This document shows positions 32,021 through 43,679 of a stretch of DNA of 64,000 bases, in pieces; position 1 is the stretch's first letter; every line of letters begins with the position of its first letter. Made by a program: the position numbers and the translations under genes. The notes beneath the pieces are model-generated. The model was not told the origin of the DNA. It did no database searches and was given only the letters and a program-made list of their open reading frames with translations. Origin of the DNA: Mesorhabditis belari (lineage: Eukaryota; Nematoda; Chromadorea; Rhabditida; Rhabditidae); assembly GCA_958450365.1 (NCBI GenBank), contig CAUEEP010000400.1, positions 1-64,000 on the forward strand, in the 5' to 3' direction.

Positions 32021-33862
32021 TCAGAATTGAGAGCTCCTTTTGCAGATAAAAGGAATCTGATAGGTAGGAGGATAAACCATCCATCTCCCATCGCCGCTCC
32101 GAAGCTGAAATGTGTTCATTTCTGATGGAAATCCTTTGATAAAACACTTTGCGTTATTTCACAAAAAAAAAATCGATTTATCGAACTATTTTTGGATTAA
32201 TTATGCATTGGAAATTGGAATAAATATTGATGATTTCACCCTGAAAATCTCACCGTAGCGTGGGTGTTCGAATCTGGATCTCCCGATCTCCAATTCGTGA
32301 AATCCACCGAACTTCCATCCGTCCATTCAAAAGCATTTTCTTTGTTCGGATTTCTCTGGATAAACAAATTTTTATGTTTCACTGTTGATATTCCGATGCG
32401 ATTTTCCTTTCTTATTATTGAAATGATTCTAGTTTCCCGATTGTAACGATTATTTCTATCAAAGAACTATCAGTCAAACGAATCTTTTTTACAAAGTGCG
32501 TTCCAAAACGGCGGAAAAAAATTGAAGGATTAAGCTTAATATATTCATTTATGTCTTTCCATAAGAAAAATTCAACCTTCAGTCCGATCCAGAACCAAGC
32601 ATTTGAATAAAGAGTGTTCGCTGAAATAAATATTGTTTTTGGTTTATAAAGCAGAAATTCCTACGAAAATCATGAATTTTCAGAATTGAATCATTTCGAT
32701 TTCTTACCGAGTTTCCAAACAAAATGGTTCTCTTCCTGACTGTGAATTGTGACTAAATGGCTCTTTTTGCCCCCACAATATGCCTCGGCTTCATCAAATG
32801 TCATTTCTTGCTCCAAAGCCTTGAGATGAAGATAATTCTGGTTCACAACATCCACCAAACCTTGTACCAAGAAGCGGTTTGTTCCAAATACGACCATCCA
32901 TTCAGATCCAAGAAAGTCATCGTTTGATTTCTGAATTTCTTCGAAAATCTTTACTCCGCACTTTTTTGAAACAAATACTACTTCCTTTTCCATAAAGAAA
33001 ACTCACAAATCTGCCTGCAACTTCGCGATTTCGGCCGTTTTGTTTTCCCTTTCAGATTGTCTAAAGAGGAATTGATTGGATTGAGTGGAATGGGTGTTTG
33101 GGAAATGAAAAAAACTGTTTTCTTAAGTCTCAGTCGACAAGAGATGAACTCACATTTGAGCCCTCATTTCGGTTATTTTCGTTGCTCTAAAAGGAGTTCT
33201 GTTAGTTAACAGCTGTCATAACAAAGAATAACCAAAGAGGGAAGAAAACTCACAAATCGGCTCTGAGCTCAAAGTTTTCGGACCTCAATTCCCTCTCGAC
33301 CTCAGCATTTTTCTCCCTCGTTTCGTTCAACTCCCTCTCTCTGAACAACTATAGCCATTCAAATCCTAACAGTTTTCAACGTACAAATCGGCTTTCAACG
33401 CGGAAAAGGTCCTTGACATTTCGGCGACTTTGGAATCTCTAGATGTGTCTCATTCTCAGATATTTCTTTAAGGGATCTCAAGACTCACATCTCTTTCAAA
33501 TCAGCACCAATCTTCGTCGGTCGTCCGCAGAGTTCGCAGATTTTTCCTCGAGCCTCGACGAGTTCTTGTTGGGTTTTACTCCTGAAAAGTCTTGTCATTG
33601 GGACACGCAAACCTATTTCTTGTTTATTCTACCAAATTCGCTTTATTGATTTGCTTTTCTCCAAAAAAACCCACAAATTTCTTTGACAAGACCTCAAATT
33701 GATGGGATAGGCAAATTGATGGGTATACCTTGACGACGAACCCTCATCACTACTGCTGAAATCTAAGATCATCGAAAATCCCTTTTTGACCAACCTTGAC
33801 GAAGAAATTCAATGGAAAACAAGGAAAATCGTGATGAATAGACCGATGGCCATCACACCCAT
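32021..33862 (-). CDS. CLEC copy 10: long-stalk lectin, mirror of copy 9
   Basis: Minus-strand counterpart of copy 9. Signal exon from 33862, cysteine exon (about 33695-33757: INLRSCQRN), stalk exons including EARGKICELCGRPTKIGADL, DSKVAEMSRTFSALK, RERELNETREKNAEVERE, ATKITEMRAQM and SERENKTAEIAK, then CTLD first exon from 32708 upward (EAYCGGKKSHLVTIHSQEEN), 32577-32620 (WFWIGLK), 32254-32355 (FEWTDGSSVDFTNW, GDPDSNTH) and 32021-32104 (RSGDGRWMVYPP, FICKR, stop). CTLD and stalk are intact. However TGA at 33809-33811 replaces a codon in the signal peptide after MGVMAIGLFITIFLVFH. The stalk has a CELC motif absent from other subtypes. Confidence 0.7.
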
Positions 33863-33957
33863 TCCGATCGATTGGTGAATTCGAAATTCAAGGTTTTGAA
33901 TTCAAGGAAATGGGAAGAATGAATGGAGCGACGATGCCAAAGTGCCAAAGTGAAAGT

Positions 33958-34233
33958 TTTGACGGCCCAAAGGGCAGGAATGACTGTTTTGACGAGCCGG
34001 AATAGATGTTTGAGAATGGAATTTTGAGCATCTAAAAGTCGCTTTCTGAGGTCAGTACAAACAGACCGACAGTTATTTTTAGATTCACAATACTACTAGT
34101 TTTTGTGGAGGCTTTATAATTGCTTGCTTTTGGTGTGAAAAGGAAGAGAAGAATCTAATAAATCGAATCTATCACCTTACATGTTTCGATTTTGCGATGT
34201 CACCGAGTTAAAGGCTTCGAAAAAAAGAGGTCA
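33958..34233. repeat. 790-bp dispersed element, partial copy C
   Basis: Matches 6574-6850 in the same orientation, including GACGGCCCAAAGGGCAGGAA and CACCGAGTTAAAGGCTTCGA. It lies directly upstream of CLEC copy 10. It ends at 34233, where AT-rich unique sequence begins. Confidence 0.6.
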
Positions 34234-34239
34234 AGTCAT

Positions 34240-35240
34240 TTGGTCAAGCAGTCATTTTATAGAGGTCATTTGCCTAGTTTGATCTCGTGAATTGGTCAAT
34301 TTGTTATTGAATGCCAAGTCTATTCATTTTATTGTTGAGCTAGAATTCGAATGGCCGTGCTAGGCTTTGTAGAGCAAGCTTTGGTCAAACTGTTATTGAA
34401 AACTCACTAAATCTAATAAAGAGATCAAATGATGCATTTTTGTTGATCTTTCAGCGCCCACACGACGAATTTTTGCTAACTTTCAAATGCTAACTTTGGG
34501 TTTTGAAAATAAATGTGATTGAAGATTTGAAGAAGGCAAACTTTTTGGTAAAACAAAATCGAAATAGTGGAATGGGTAAATGGACGAGAAACCATTTCAA
34601 AACATTTCAAAAAGAAAGATTCCTTATCTCCACACCCAGATTCCTTGTCATTCCTTAATTTCCTTAAAGCTGCTGGTTTTTGGGATTCGAATTTGGATGA
34701 AACTTGGATTAATTACGAGAATGTTATTGGGTGGGCGGAAAAATAATGCGATTTTTTTGACCTGAATTTTCATTTCAAAAAACAACAAATAAAGAGGTTT
34801 AATATAAAGGAAATTCTCCATTAGTATTTAGGAAATCATGCCATCTTTTGCTCAATTTAATAATTAACTATTAACTCAATCTAGTCTAAAAATCAAATTT
34901 TTTTGTTATTCCTTTTAATTATCCAAAATTTAGCAGCCTTCAATGCTCTGACGACTACAATGCTCTGACGGTGACCTGTAATTCATGGATAATCCCCCTA
35001 ACACATGTTGAGTGTATTGCGAGTGTTCTGAGGTCAATATATTCATTTACATTCCACACATTGTATGTCAACAATTTGCTAAGCACCATTTCATTTCCTA
35101 AAAGTCGCTATTCTTTGCAATTATCATTCTTTTTGCTATTTTTCTAGTGGAAGGTAATGTCGAAAGGGAATCAAGTCAAAAAGGCGTCATTTTTTCCGAG
35201 TAGGAGAGTTACGTTAAATAAAGTGATATTTTAAAAAGCT
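34240..35240. other. AT-rich region with weak mariner trace
   Basis: Mostly low-complexity sequence. At 34693-34745 one frame reads LDETWINYENVIGWAEK, resembling the mariner segment DETWIQYENV around the first catalytic aspartate. It is followed by a mariner-end-like stretch with GGGCGGAAAAATAATG. The evidence is a single short motif. Confidence 0.3.
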
Positions 35241-35244
35241 AAAT

Positions 35245-35919
35245 ATTAAATGATTCAATTCTGAAAATTTATGATGATTTTCGTATAAATTTATGCTTTA
35301 TAAACAAAAACGATCGATATTTATTTCAGCGAAAACTGTTCCTTCGAATTTTGTGTTCTGGATCGGTCTGAAGGTTGAATTATCCTTATTGAAAGAACTA
35401 AATTTTAAAAAATAATTCTTTCAGCCGTTTTCGAGAGGCTCTTTGTGAAAAGATGATTCGTTTGACTGATGGTTTTTTGATAGGAATCATAGTTTGAATT
35501 GAAAAACTAGAATAGATTTAAAATGGAAAAAGATTTGGTTGAAATATCGATGTCTAAACATCAAAATTTCTTTATTCAGAGAAATCCGAACAAAGAAAAT
35601 GCTTTTGAATGGACCGATGGAAGTTCGGTGGATTTCACGAATTGGTTTCCGGGACAACCGAATTCATTCACCCACACTTATGTGAGATTTTCAACGTGAA
35701 ATCATTAATATTTATTCCAATTTCCAATGCATAATTAATCCAAGAATATTTCGATCAATCTGAGGAGATTTCTTTTTGTGAAATAACGCAAAGTGTTTTA
35801 TCCAAGGATTTCCATCAGAAATGAACACCTTTCAGCTTCATAGCTTCGATGGGAAATGGAAGGCCTTTCTTCCTACCTATCAGTTTCGTTTTATCTGCAA
35901 AAGGAGCTCTCAATTCTGA
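35245..35919 (+). pseudogene. CLEC copy 11: last three CTLD exons only
   Basis: Intact exons 35330-35373 (NFVFWIGLK), 35580-35681 (FEWTDGSSVDFTNWFPGQPN, SFTHTY) and 35836-35919 (SFDGKWKAFLPTYQ, FICKR, stop) with normal splice sites. The intron before the WIGL exon is cut at about 35245, and the first CTLD exon with its cysteine is absent. The sugar-site triplet is QPN, unlike the family's usual EPD. Confidence 0.65.
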
Positions 35920-36156
35920 TAAATGCTTTGTGTTCCTTTCTGTGGCCAAAAACCAATAAATTTCAATTTTATTCGATCTTCTGAAAACACACAACCGCAC
36001 ATTATCTTTTTCTTTATTTCTGAATTGTTTCTTCTGAAAAATCTCATATAAAAAGTTATCCCAAAAACCCAGAATTCCCTCTGAAGCTGGAAGTATTTTG
36101 CTCTCTCGTCGCTCCTGAATAGGCTATTAGATAAACGTGTTGAACATCAATGGACA

Positions 36157-36270
36157 TCAGCATGAGGAAACTGACAATTCTTCGTGAAGGTCGCTCTTCT
36201 CGTCCCTCAACTCTTCAATTTGCCTTTGAGTTTTGTTCTCTCTTTTTGTTCTCACCGTTAGTTCTATAGG
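36157..36270 (-). CDS. Antisense coiled-coil last exon downstream of CLEC copy 11
   Basis: The minus strand reads KRENKTQRQIEELRDEKSDL, HEELSVSSC, stop. Same exon type as at 14.9, 28.95, 45.4 and 61.9 kb. It is the best conserved of the set. Confidence 0.4.
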   Translation of the reverse strand, partial: PIELTVRTKRENKTQRQIEELRDEKSDLHEELSVSSC

Positions 36271-37702
36271 CGGAGATTTTTGTCTCTTTTTGGCTAATCT
36301 TAAGGCTACTAAATAAGCAGAATTGATGAGAAAAGATAAAATCAAACAAGAAATTTGTTGCCAAGCGAGATAGGGATTTCTTATATATATGCTTTATTCA
36401 GGGGAGCGAATAGAAGCGAATCAGATAATAATAACCGCATATAACATATTGCAACAATACTTTCACAAAAAAAGAAAGAGAACTACAAATAGTACAGTAA
36501 GATTACAGTTAGGAAACACAGGTACCAAAAGATTAAATATCGGGCAGATTTGACATGGTAATAAGATCTAATTGGTTCACAGATACTTTGAATTTTCCTA
36601 CAGACGAGAAGATACCAGACGGGAGCTCATTCCAAACCCTACTAATACGGTTCGCAAAAGAATAATAAAGGGAAAGATGATGAGGATGGGAACCGACCGA
36701 AATTTGATAAGGATGACTACGTGTACTTCTAGGAATTTCTACAATTTTCAAGAGGCTTTGAAATTCTGGATGCGACTTAGGGTGGAAAAGGATTTTACAG
36801 CAAAAAAATAAGATCAAAGTAAATACGGCGATATAAAAGGGGTTTTAAATCAAAAACTATAAGTCTAGTCTCATAATTTGGAATAAGAGTAGAAGGGAAA
36901 CAACGAGTTTATGCTTTTTTGGTGAAACGTCGTTGGACATTTTCAACCAAGGTGATAAGTTCCTTAACGGAAGATGACCGACCATACGATGGTGGCATAC
37001 TCGAGCAAAGGCCGGCAATAGGTTATAAAAGCCCTGCGATAAGTCGCGATTTTAGGGAAACAAATGGCGCGAAGTATTATGTTAGAAATTCTAGAGGCTT
37101 TTTTGGAAAAGTAGTTTATGTGAGGATCAAATTTTAGAGAGGGAACTAACAGTATACCAAGATCTTTTACAGGATCATCGGCCAATCCTTGTGGTAATTG
37201 TTGGTACCCCAATTTTAAAGGGATATGTAATGAACCAAATGTAACGTGTTTGCATTTGTCCGGCGCAATGTTAAGTTTCCGGAATTTACTTCACAGACGG
37301 ATCGAATCAAGATCCTTCTGGAGAAGGATAAAATCAGGGATGGGGCTCTGGGACGGAAGTGCCCTATAAATTTTAAGGTCATCGGCGTAGAGTCGGACTT
37401 TTGTGCCTAGGGAGATCGAACTGTTAATGTCATTAATATAAATAAGGCAAAGAAGAGGACCAAGAACGCTCCCTTGGGGCACCCCGCTACTAATGGGGAA
37501 GTCCTTCGAAAAAGTAGAGCCTAAGCAGACGCGAAAAGTCCTTTCGGTAAGCGAATTTGCAATGCAATTAGTGATGGATATGGGGACACCTAGTGAATTT
37601 AGTTTGGCGATTAAAAATCTACGATTAACCGAATCGAATGCTTTGGAAAAATCAATGAAAATGCAGCTAGTTTGGTCGTTTTTGGCTTTAGCTAGAAGCC
37701 AG

Positions 37703-39142
37703 TCATGAGCACCGAGAACTAGCTGGTAGGAGGTAGAGCGGTTTTAAGAAAGCCGAATTGATTTTTAGATAATGAATAATGTGGGCGCGAATAATTATTT
37801 CTAAGACTTTACAAATGGAGGAGGTGAGCGCGATGGGTCTACAATTTACAAGCGCGTTCCGATCTCCTTTCTTAAAAAGTGGCGAAATTGTTGAGTCTTT
37901 CCAAAATCTTAGCCGAGGGATCTTAGCCGTTAGAAGTGACAGATTAAAAAGTTTAGCAAGTAGTGGTGATATTTGAAACTTAGTTTTCCATATAACAAAC
38001 GAGGGAATTCCGCCTGGGGTGTGAGAAATCTTATTACTAAACTTACTAATTGCCGTTTCGACAAGTCTTGGTGTGACGATTAGGGTCGCGCAAGTATGTG
38101 CTGGGACGGGAAGAGCAGGGATGCAACTATCATCGTCAACTACAAAAACGCTGGAGAAATATTGAGCAAAGGAATTAGCAATTTTGTGATTTTCGAAAAT
38201 CAACGAGTTGCGAAGGGGCTCAAATATGCATTTAATAGAGGAGTCGTGGTTTGGGTTAATCTTAGAATAGACGTATGAGTAAAAAGCCTTGGGACTAGGA
38301 CCAAAGACGGATTTCCGTTCAATATTGGCCTCGAATTTCTTCACAAACTTAGTTAGCTTGTTTTCTAGATATGCGTAATGGGGGGAATCGCGATAACGCC
38401 AAGCTGTTTCTAACCTTTGCCTAGCTCGAGATATGTGACTGGGGTAAGAAAAGGTAGACCTGGTTGAAATAGGTACATTGTCGTCCAACAGCGATTTCAT
38501 CTCTTCAAAGAAGTCGGCATAACACTCGTTGATGTCCATCTCTAATTGGGGAAGGAACCTTGCATTGTAGAGCGCTAAAGAAAGACAGACAGCACCGAAA
38601 TTACCTCTCCAAAAGGCACGGTTACCATCATTCGGTCCTTTTAGAGAGGTAAAATGATGCAGAATTAAATTAAAAGACATAGAAAAATGGTCGGCAACAC
38701 CAATGGGAGGACATGGTAAAATAGCTGAAATTAAATGAGAGGAATCGGTTAAAACTAGGTCTAAAATATGCGAACTTTTCCTGAAAGCAGGGAATTTGTT
38801 TAAAATTTCTAAGCTGTTGGCTGACAGGAAATTTTCTAAATGTGGAAAACGCGATAAATTAGGTAAAAGTAAAAAAATTAAAATCGCGAAGAAGGGAATT
38901 TGGATGATTTGGTAGCAAGTAATCTTCAAGAAATGTAAATAGATGGAAAGAGCCCTGGTTGTTAACATGTGGGGGACGATAAACAATAAAGATACGCGAG
39001 GGGAATCTGAATGAGCGAAGATATCAACAATGATTATCTCGCAACCTAAGACTGATTGACTAGTAACATGGATAAGGTTATAAGAACGGCGAATGAATAG
39101 GATAACACCACCACCTCGAACTTTGATATCATGAAAGGTCAC
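37703..39142 (-). pseudogene. LINE ORF2 endonuclease and N-terminal reverse transcriptase
   Basis: A 479-codon open stretch from endonuclease (KVRGGGVILFIRRS, FRKSSHILDLVLTDSSHLIS, PIGVADHFSM) to the start of the reverse transcriptase (SPLFKKGDRNALVNCRPIAL). It ends where a one-base shift near 37735 moves the frame. The palm motifs FSKAFDSV and YADDLKIY continue in another frame (37291-37700). Confidence 0.75.
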
Positions 39143-39337
39143 AACGAATTATGGAATAGCTAAAGGCGGGGTCTAAGATAGAAGATGGAGTGTTTTCATT
39201 CAGCCAATTCTCACAAAAGGCAAAAACATCGTAAGAGAGATCTGGACAAAAATTGCACGTAGCTAAGACGTTTTTGTGAAATTATTGAGTGAACATTTGC
39301 AAAGAGAAACGAAACAGACGTTATGGGGGAAATGAGC

Positions 39338-40338
39338 TTATCCTGGAGTGAGAGGGTCGATTTCTAGAGGGAGCCGCGAGTCTTGTGATTCTATCCTGGT
39401 AAATTTTGCTGCTGGGCTCGTGTTCGGCGTGTTCGTGGTAGGCAACTTTGCGATGATCGCTCCTCCGGCCCCATTTCTGGATACAAGTTTGCGCTTCACA
39501 AAAGACTCTTGGCCATTTTTCACTCCATTGGCTACTTCAAGACCGTATTTTCCTTTCTCATTCTTCCCAGAACCTTTTGGCCTTCCCCGTTTCTTCTCGG
39601 AAACGAAGATGACTGAGTTGCAAGGGGCTAAATTCCTTTTGTCTGCAACGATTTCGATAGCTTCTTCATCAACTTGTGTCGCAACATCAATTTTGGTTTT
39701 GAGGATATCACAATCCATTGTTTTCCTCGTAGTGCAGTTTTTAATCGCATCTTTAGAGATCAATTTTTCTTGTTGCACATCTCTATTTCCTTCTTTGAAT
39801 TTTGTTGGATCAGAATGCCTGTTTGAATGTATCGATAAGTCCACGGCAGAAACCAGGATCCGAATCTTTTGAAAGAAGAGATCACATTTGGGACAGTATG
39901 TGAAGAGGCGACGATTACCTTCATAGGACGGGGCTTAAACTTGTTGAAGACTCCCATGCGATATGAGTGTAGTATAATACCATCAATTCCATAGCAGGCA
40001 AAAATATTTTCTAGCATCAACCGGTCGTAATTTCCTCTTAACATAGGTGAGAAGGACAGAGAAGGGATGACCTCGGGTAGACCATCAATAACGATGTGGT
40101 AGTCGGAGCTAAGTGATTTCGCAAACTCAACAGAGGAGACGAATGATGGCACAATTATTGTTGGTGGAGAAAGAGGATGAGACGCATGGTTGAGTGCGCG
40201 CAAGTTGGATCGATGAGATGGCTCATCTCGTTTATTTGGTCCCACTTCGGTCCACTTGTTCCCGCCATGACGACCAGTTAGGGCTGCCGGCGCTGGATGA
40301 GACAGCGCATTGCGGTTGATCATCTTGCGGTGACACAC
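39338..40338 (-). pseudogene. LINE ORF1 (RRM-like plus AT-hook-like), frameshifted
   Basis: First frame 40338-39860: YHIVIDGLPEVIPSLSFSPM, DRLMLENIFACYGIDGIILH, SYRMGVFNKFKPRPMKVIVA, an RRM-like nucleic-acid-binding module. Near 39860 the frame changes. The second frame (39844-39338) is lysine-rich with KKRGRPKGSGK, an AT-hook-like motif. The related copy at 23.6-24.4 kb has the same two parts and the same break after LPW, so the interruption may be an ancestral programmed or fixed event rather than a private mutation. Confidence 0.7.
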
Positions 40339-40389
40339 CTCAAACCTGGGTAATTAAACCCACGGAAAATAAATGGAAAGGAGGGGAAA

Positions 40390-41000
40390 ACCCGATTTGT
40401 TTAATAATCAATTGTCAACCAAAAACAATCAATATTGATTTCAGCGAAAACTGAGGATGAAAACTGCTACAAAATCACAATGATTTGGGGCAAGAAATGG
40501 AATGAGGACACTCGAATTTCCTAAATAATTTACCAATATTCAGACTGCCAGGATTAGAGAGCTTGTTTTAGTGGCTATTGCCCACATGAATGCCCTTTTC
40601 AGTCGTTTTCGAAATGGCAGGCTCTTTGTGAGAAAATAATTCGTTTGACTGATAGTTCTTTGATAGAACCTAAAGTCGATTCTCGTTGATCTCTATTATA
40701 AAGGCCTTTAGACTATTATAAAGGCCTTCAAAGGCAGGATGGGAAAAGACGGGTCTATCCTCGTAAGCTGGAGACCGATTTGGTTGACGGAAGAGAGAGA
40801 AATTGAGAATTGGAAAGGAAAATCGCCGAGACGAAATCTCGACGCACAGTTGTATTAACTTTGTAATTTCCTTTTTTGTCAGCATAAAATATTGATAAAA
40901 ATCGAACTAGTTTTAGAAGAATTCAAAATACGGAAGTGAGAGACGGAAGAGCCAAGATTCTAGTGCAAGACGGAGAAATCAATCAAGGTCGTTTCTGTAA
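40390..41000 (+). pseudogene. Decayed CLEC stalk exons
   Basis: Between about 40770 and 40990 lie remnants of two coil exons. One encodes LETDLVDGRER and EIENWKGKSPRR-type sequence; the other follows a TTTTAG acceptor with NTEVRDGRAKI-like residues. Both are frameshifted. The upstream part matches the CLEC upstream block. No CTLD follows. Confidence 0.45.
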
Positions 41001-41825
41001 CAACTTTGGCACAACGACCCGTTGGTCGAGGGACAAGCTTCCTTTATGCACGGCGATATTATTTCGTTTGGTTTCATTTATTCAAGGTGTTATGTACGGC
41101 ACTAATTAAAAATTAAGTGATTAATAAAATAATAAATATTTAAGAACTTTTAAATTGTCACAACGTTGGCTATTTCGTTTCGCAAAAAGTTTCCCAGCCT
41201 CCAATTAGTTGTATTTTCAATTTAGTCTTGGGAACACACATGAAAATTCCCACATTTTTGTTTGAAACTCCGCGTTTTATCATTCACCAACCTTTTTTCG
41301 TTCCAAGTTCTATTCGACCACAATTTCTCAAGCGAAAAATTGTTTAAGCAAAAACTTTAAACGCTTATGACTTTTGAAAGAGCTTAGCAAAAAGGAAAAG
41401 CATCATAATCAGTGTGAAACTCTGCGTCGAATGGTCTAAGGCTCATATGATTTGGGCAGCACATTCAGTTGACCTTCGCAAAAAGTAGTCTCCTGACTTA
41501 CTCATCTATGCAGAAGCTAGAGAATCGCACCAGTGGATCAAATCGCCAACCTCCAAATCACCCAGGACTGCACTAATTAGGAATGAAAGATCCTTGATAT
41601 CGTATTATGGATATCTGCGATTTCTGGAGCTGCTCACCTCGCAGAGCAAGTGCATGATCAACACTCCGGGTGCCGTGGTGCCTTTTCAGTCCATTGGCCT
41701 CGTGGAGATCTTTGTCGGGCTATAATGACATCAGGGAAATATTTTACTCCAAGAGTTTTCTTTGTCATGAGTTTGTGATTTCCTAGTTAAAAAGGGTTTT
41801 TAGATATTCTGTTTCACGATAAAGT
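41000..41825. other. Spacer
   Basis: No supported gene. The stretch at 41745-41825 matches 12330-12410 in reverse. A short frame at 41600-41720 (ISAISGAAHLAEQVHDQH) looks protein-like but stands alone. Confidence 0.3.
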
Positions 41826-41827
41826 TA

Positions 41828-42004
41828 CATATTCGCAAGCATTCCCCTGAGACACAATATGCCTTGGACATCATCGAAGGCCATAAGCTCATAGACAAGC
41901 TTCGACCAAAGAAAGCGTCTTTCTCAGATATAATTCACAAATCTATGTGCCACTTCTCGAGCTCTGACCGTTTTAATATCTCTGAAAAAAATAAAGAATA
42001 CTGA
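41828..42004 (+). CDS. Conserved 59-codon exon, copy 2 (unknown)
   Basis: HIRKHSPETQYALDIIEGHK, LIDKLRPKKASFSDIIHKS, then FSSSDRFNISEKNKEY, stop. It pairs with 21536-21712 and lies about 325 bases before a CLEC signal-peptide exon, as there. Confidence 0.45.
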   Translation, partial: HIRKHSPETQYALDIIEGHKLIDKLRPKKASFSDIIHKSMCHFSSSDRFNISEKNKEY

Positions 42005-42328
42005 ATGGAGTTTCGCAGAGTGTGGGGAACACATGAAAATACCTACATTTTTGTTCAAACTCCGTATTTTATCACTCACCAACTTCACACAAACTAACGG
42101 TTTTATTTTTCCTGAATTGCCACTTTTTTTTCTGTTTGAAGTGCTATTGGAAGCGATTGTTGCGACGGTTTAATGAGTCAATCGACGGTTGGAAGGCGAT
42201 CGCTTTTCTAAACAATTTCAGCGCTCTCAAAAGCTCTTTTCCGTAAAAAAACAATTGTTTATCGCATCGTCGCCTCATTCGTTTTTCCCATTTCCCCGTA
42301 TTCAAAACTAATCAACCAATTCAGCGGA

Positions 42329-42960
42329 ATGGGTGTGATGGCCGTCGGTCTATTCATCACGATTTTCCTCCTTTTCCATCAAATTTCATCGTCCATTCAA
42401 GAAAGCGGGCAAGTGGATCCATCCACGTATTCTTTGCCCTTCAAATAGCTATGTTGTCAACCATTCAGATCTCCGAATGATCGAGGTGAGATCCGTGATC
42501 GTCGTACTTTGAAGTTGGTCAGAAAGAGACTTTTCCGTTAATATAATTAACTCAAAAATTAAACTTTACTCATAAAAATACGGAAGAGATCAATAATAAC
42601 GTTACACACTCAACAAGTTAGCAAAATAATAATGAAAATGACAAATAATGAAAACTAGGCGATCAACCCTCCGAGTCTTCGGCGCCTCCGATGTAGAGGA
42701 TGTTGTTGCACCTAGATTTAAACAAATTACATTTGATGACGCCGTGGCATATTGTGCGAGTCGAAATGGCCACTTGGTCACAATTCACAGTCAGGAAGAG
42801 AACGACATTGTTCAGAAACTCGGTAAGAAATCGAAATGATTCAATTCTGAAAATTCAGGATTTTCGTAGAAATTTATGCTTTATAAACCAAAGAAAACCG
42901 ATATTTATTTCAGCGAAAACTGTTTATTCCAATTTGGATTTCTGGGTCGGACTATCCCGC
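42329..42960 (+). pseudogene. CLEC copy 12: chimeric, rearranged
   Basis: The signal exon, 42329-42426 (MGVMAVGLFITIFLLFHQ), is intact. Intron 1 breaks off at about 42536, and the cysteine and stalk exons are gone. The CTLD first exon survives only from ITFDDAVAYCASRNGHLV to 42822. Its 5' half is replaced by an open segment starting with an ATG at 42648 (MKTRRSTLRVFGASDVEDVV). The WIGL exon starts at 42914 (NLDFWVGLS), then the reading diverges into RSWNLTSKGSPVRAQ, which is foreign. The new open frame may be chance or a young chimera. Confidence 0.55.
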
Positions 42961-43291
42961 TCCTGGAATCTAACTTCAAAGGGTTCCCCTGTAAGAGCAC
43001 AGAGCCGTATCTCCTGTACCAGATCCAGGTTGGACAGCCCAAAGTCGCTTCGAGTCGAGCTTCGAGTGAGATTTCGGTGATCGATGACCGACCATAGTTC
43101 GAACGCGACCCAGCAAGTGTATTGAAGTAAACGGAGAATATTTTGAGCATTTAATGTAAGAGGGTGACGGTAATTTCGGGACTGACCAGGAGCCTCTCAA
43201 CGATTCCTGAACAGATAGCTCAAGGGATATCAGAAAAGAGACACAATGCCTTTAGCTATCTGTATCATTAGCATCACATAGATTGATCAGC

Positions 43292-43672
43292 TCAAAATTG
43301 CACCTCGTTCTGAAAATGCGCGATGAGACCGGTGTTGAGATCGGTGGCTCTCCTCTGCTCCAAGAACTTTTCCATAATTCCTGTGTTGACATTCTGAAAT
43401 TGAGAGTTGGACATCAAGTTGAAAGAACAAACATCGAGTTTCCAAGAAAGCCCTTGGGAATATTGGGAGATAAGAAAGCTGTTACGCTCAAGTCCCGAAA
43501 GAGGCTCGTCGAATTTGTGACTGCAATTTTTATTAAGCCGCCCGCATCCCCCGACCAACTTGAGCTTTCGATCCAAATGTCGGAGATCCTCGTTGTTGGC
43601 AAGCACTTGTTGCAAAGTCTCTTTGGAAATGTCAAAAGTTACAGTCTCTATATTTATGGCTGACACAAACAT
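43292..43672 (-). CDS. Unrecognised 126-codon ORF
   Basis: The minus strand reads VSAINIETVTFDISKETLQQ, VLANNEDLRHLDRKLKLVGG, FDEPLSGLERNSFLISQYSQ, then TGIMEKFLEQRRATDLNTGL and a stop. Composition is protein-like. Its last part recurs at 30580-30660. The opposite strand has an equally long open frame, so strand choice rests on amino-acid character and on the shared end. No family recognised. Confidence 0.3.
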   Translation of the reverse strand: MFVSAINIETVTFDISKETLQQVLANNEDLRHLDRKLKLVGGCGRLNKNCSHKFDEPLSGLERNSFLISQYSQGLSWKLDVCSFNLMSNSQFQNVNTGIMEKFLEQRRATDLNTGLIAHFQNEVQF

Positions 43673-43679
43673 ACAGATT

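Larger units (their letters stand above)
36400..40338 (-). mobile_element. Nearly full-length CR1/Jockey-like LINE, decayed
   Basis: Minus-strand order: ORF1 (40338-39340, two overlapping frames), then ORF2 from about 39300: endonuclease (ANVHSIISQKRLSYV, GGGVILFIRRSYN, GVADHFSMSF), reverse transcriptase (WKDSTISPLFKKGDRNALV, CRPIALTSSICKVLE, FIDFSKAFDSV, GVPQGSVLGPLL, YADDLKIY) and the C-terminal segment SLYYSFANRISRVWNELPSG, typical of CR1/Jockey-like LINEs. Frameshifts near 39200, 39135 and 37735 and stops near 37288 and 36961 show it is inactive. The 3' end lies near 36400, with no long poly(A). Confidence 0.85.

Noticed and set aside
34693..34780. Full mariner copy
   Set aside because: Only one short DETWINYEN motif and an end-like stretch are visible. 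Kept only as a weak note in the spacer entry.
39348..39872. 174-codon plus-strand ORF
   Set aside because: Antisense of the lysine-rich second half of LINE ORF1, which is clearly coding on the minus strand by homology with the 23.9-24.4 kb copy.
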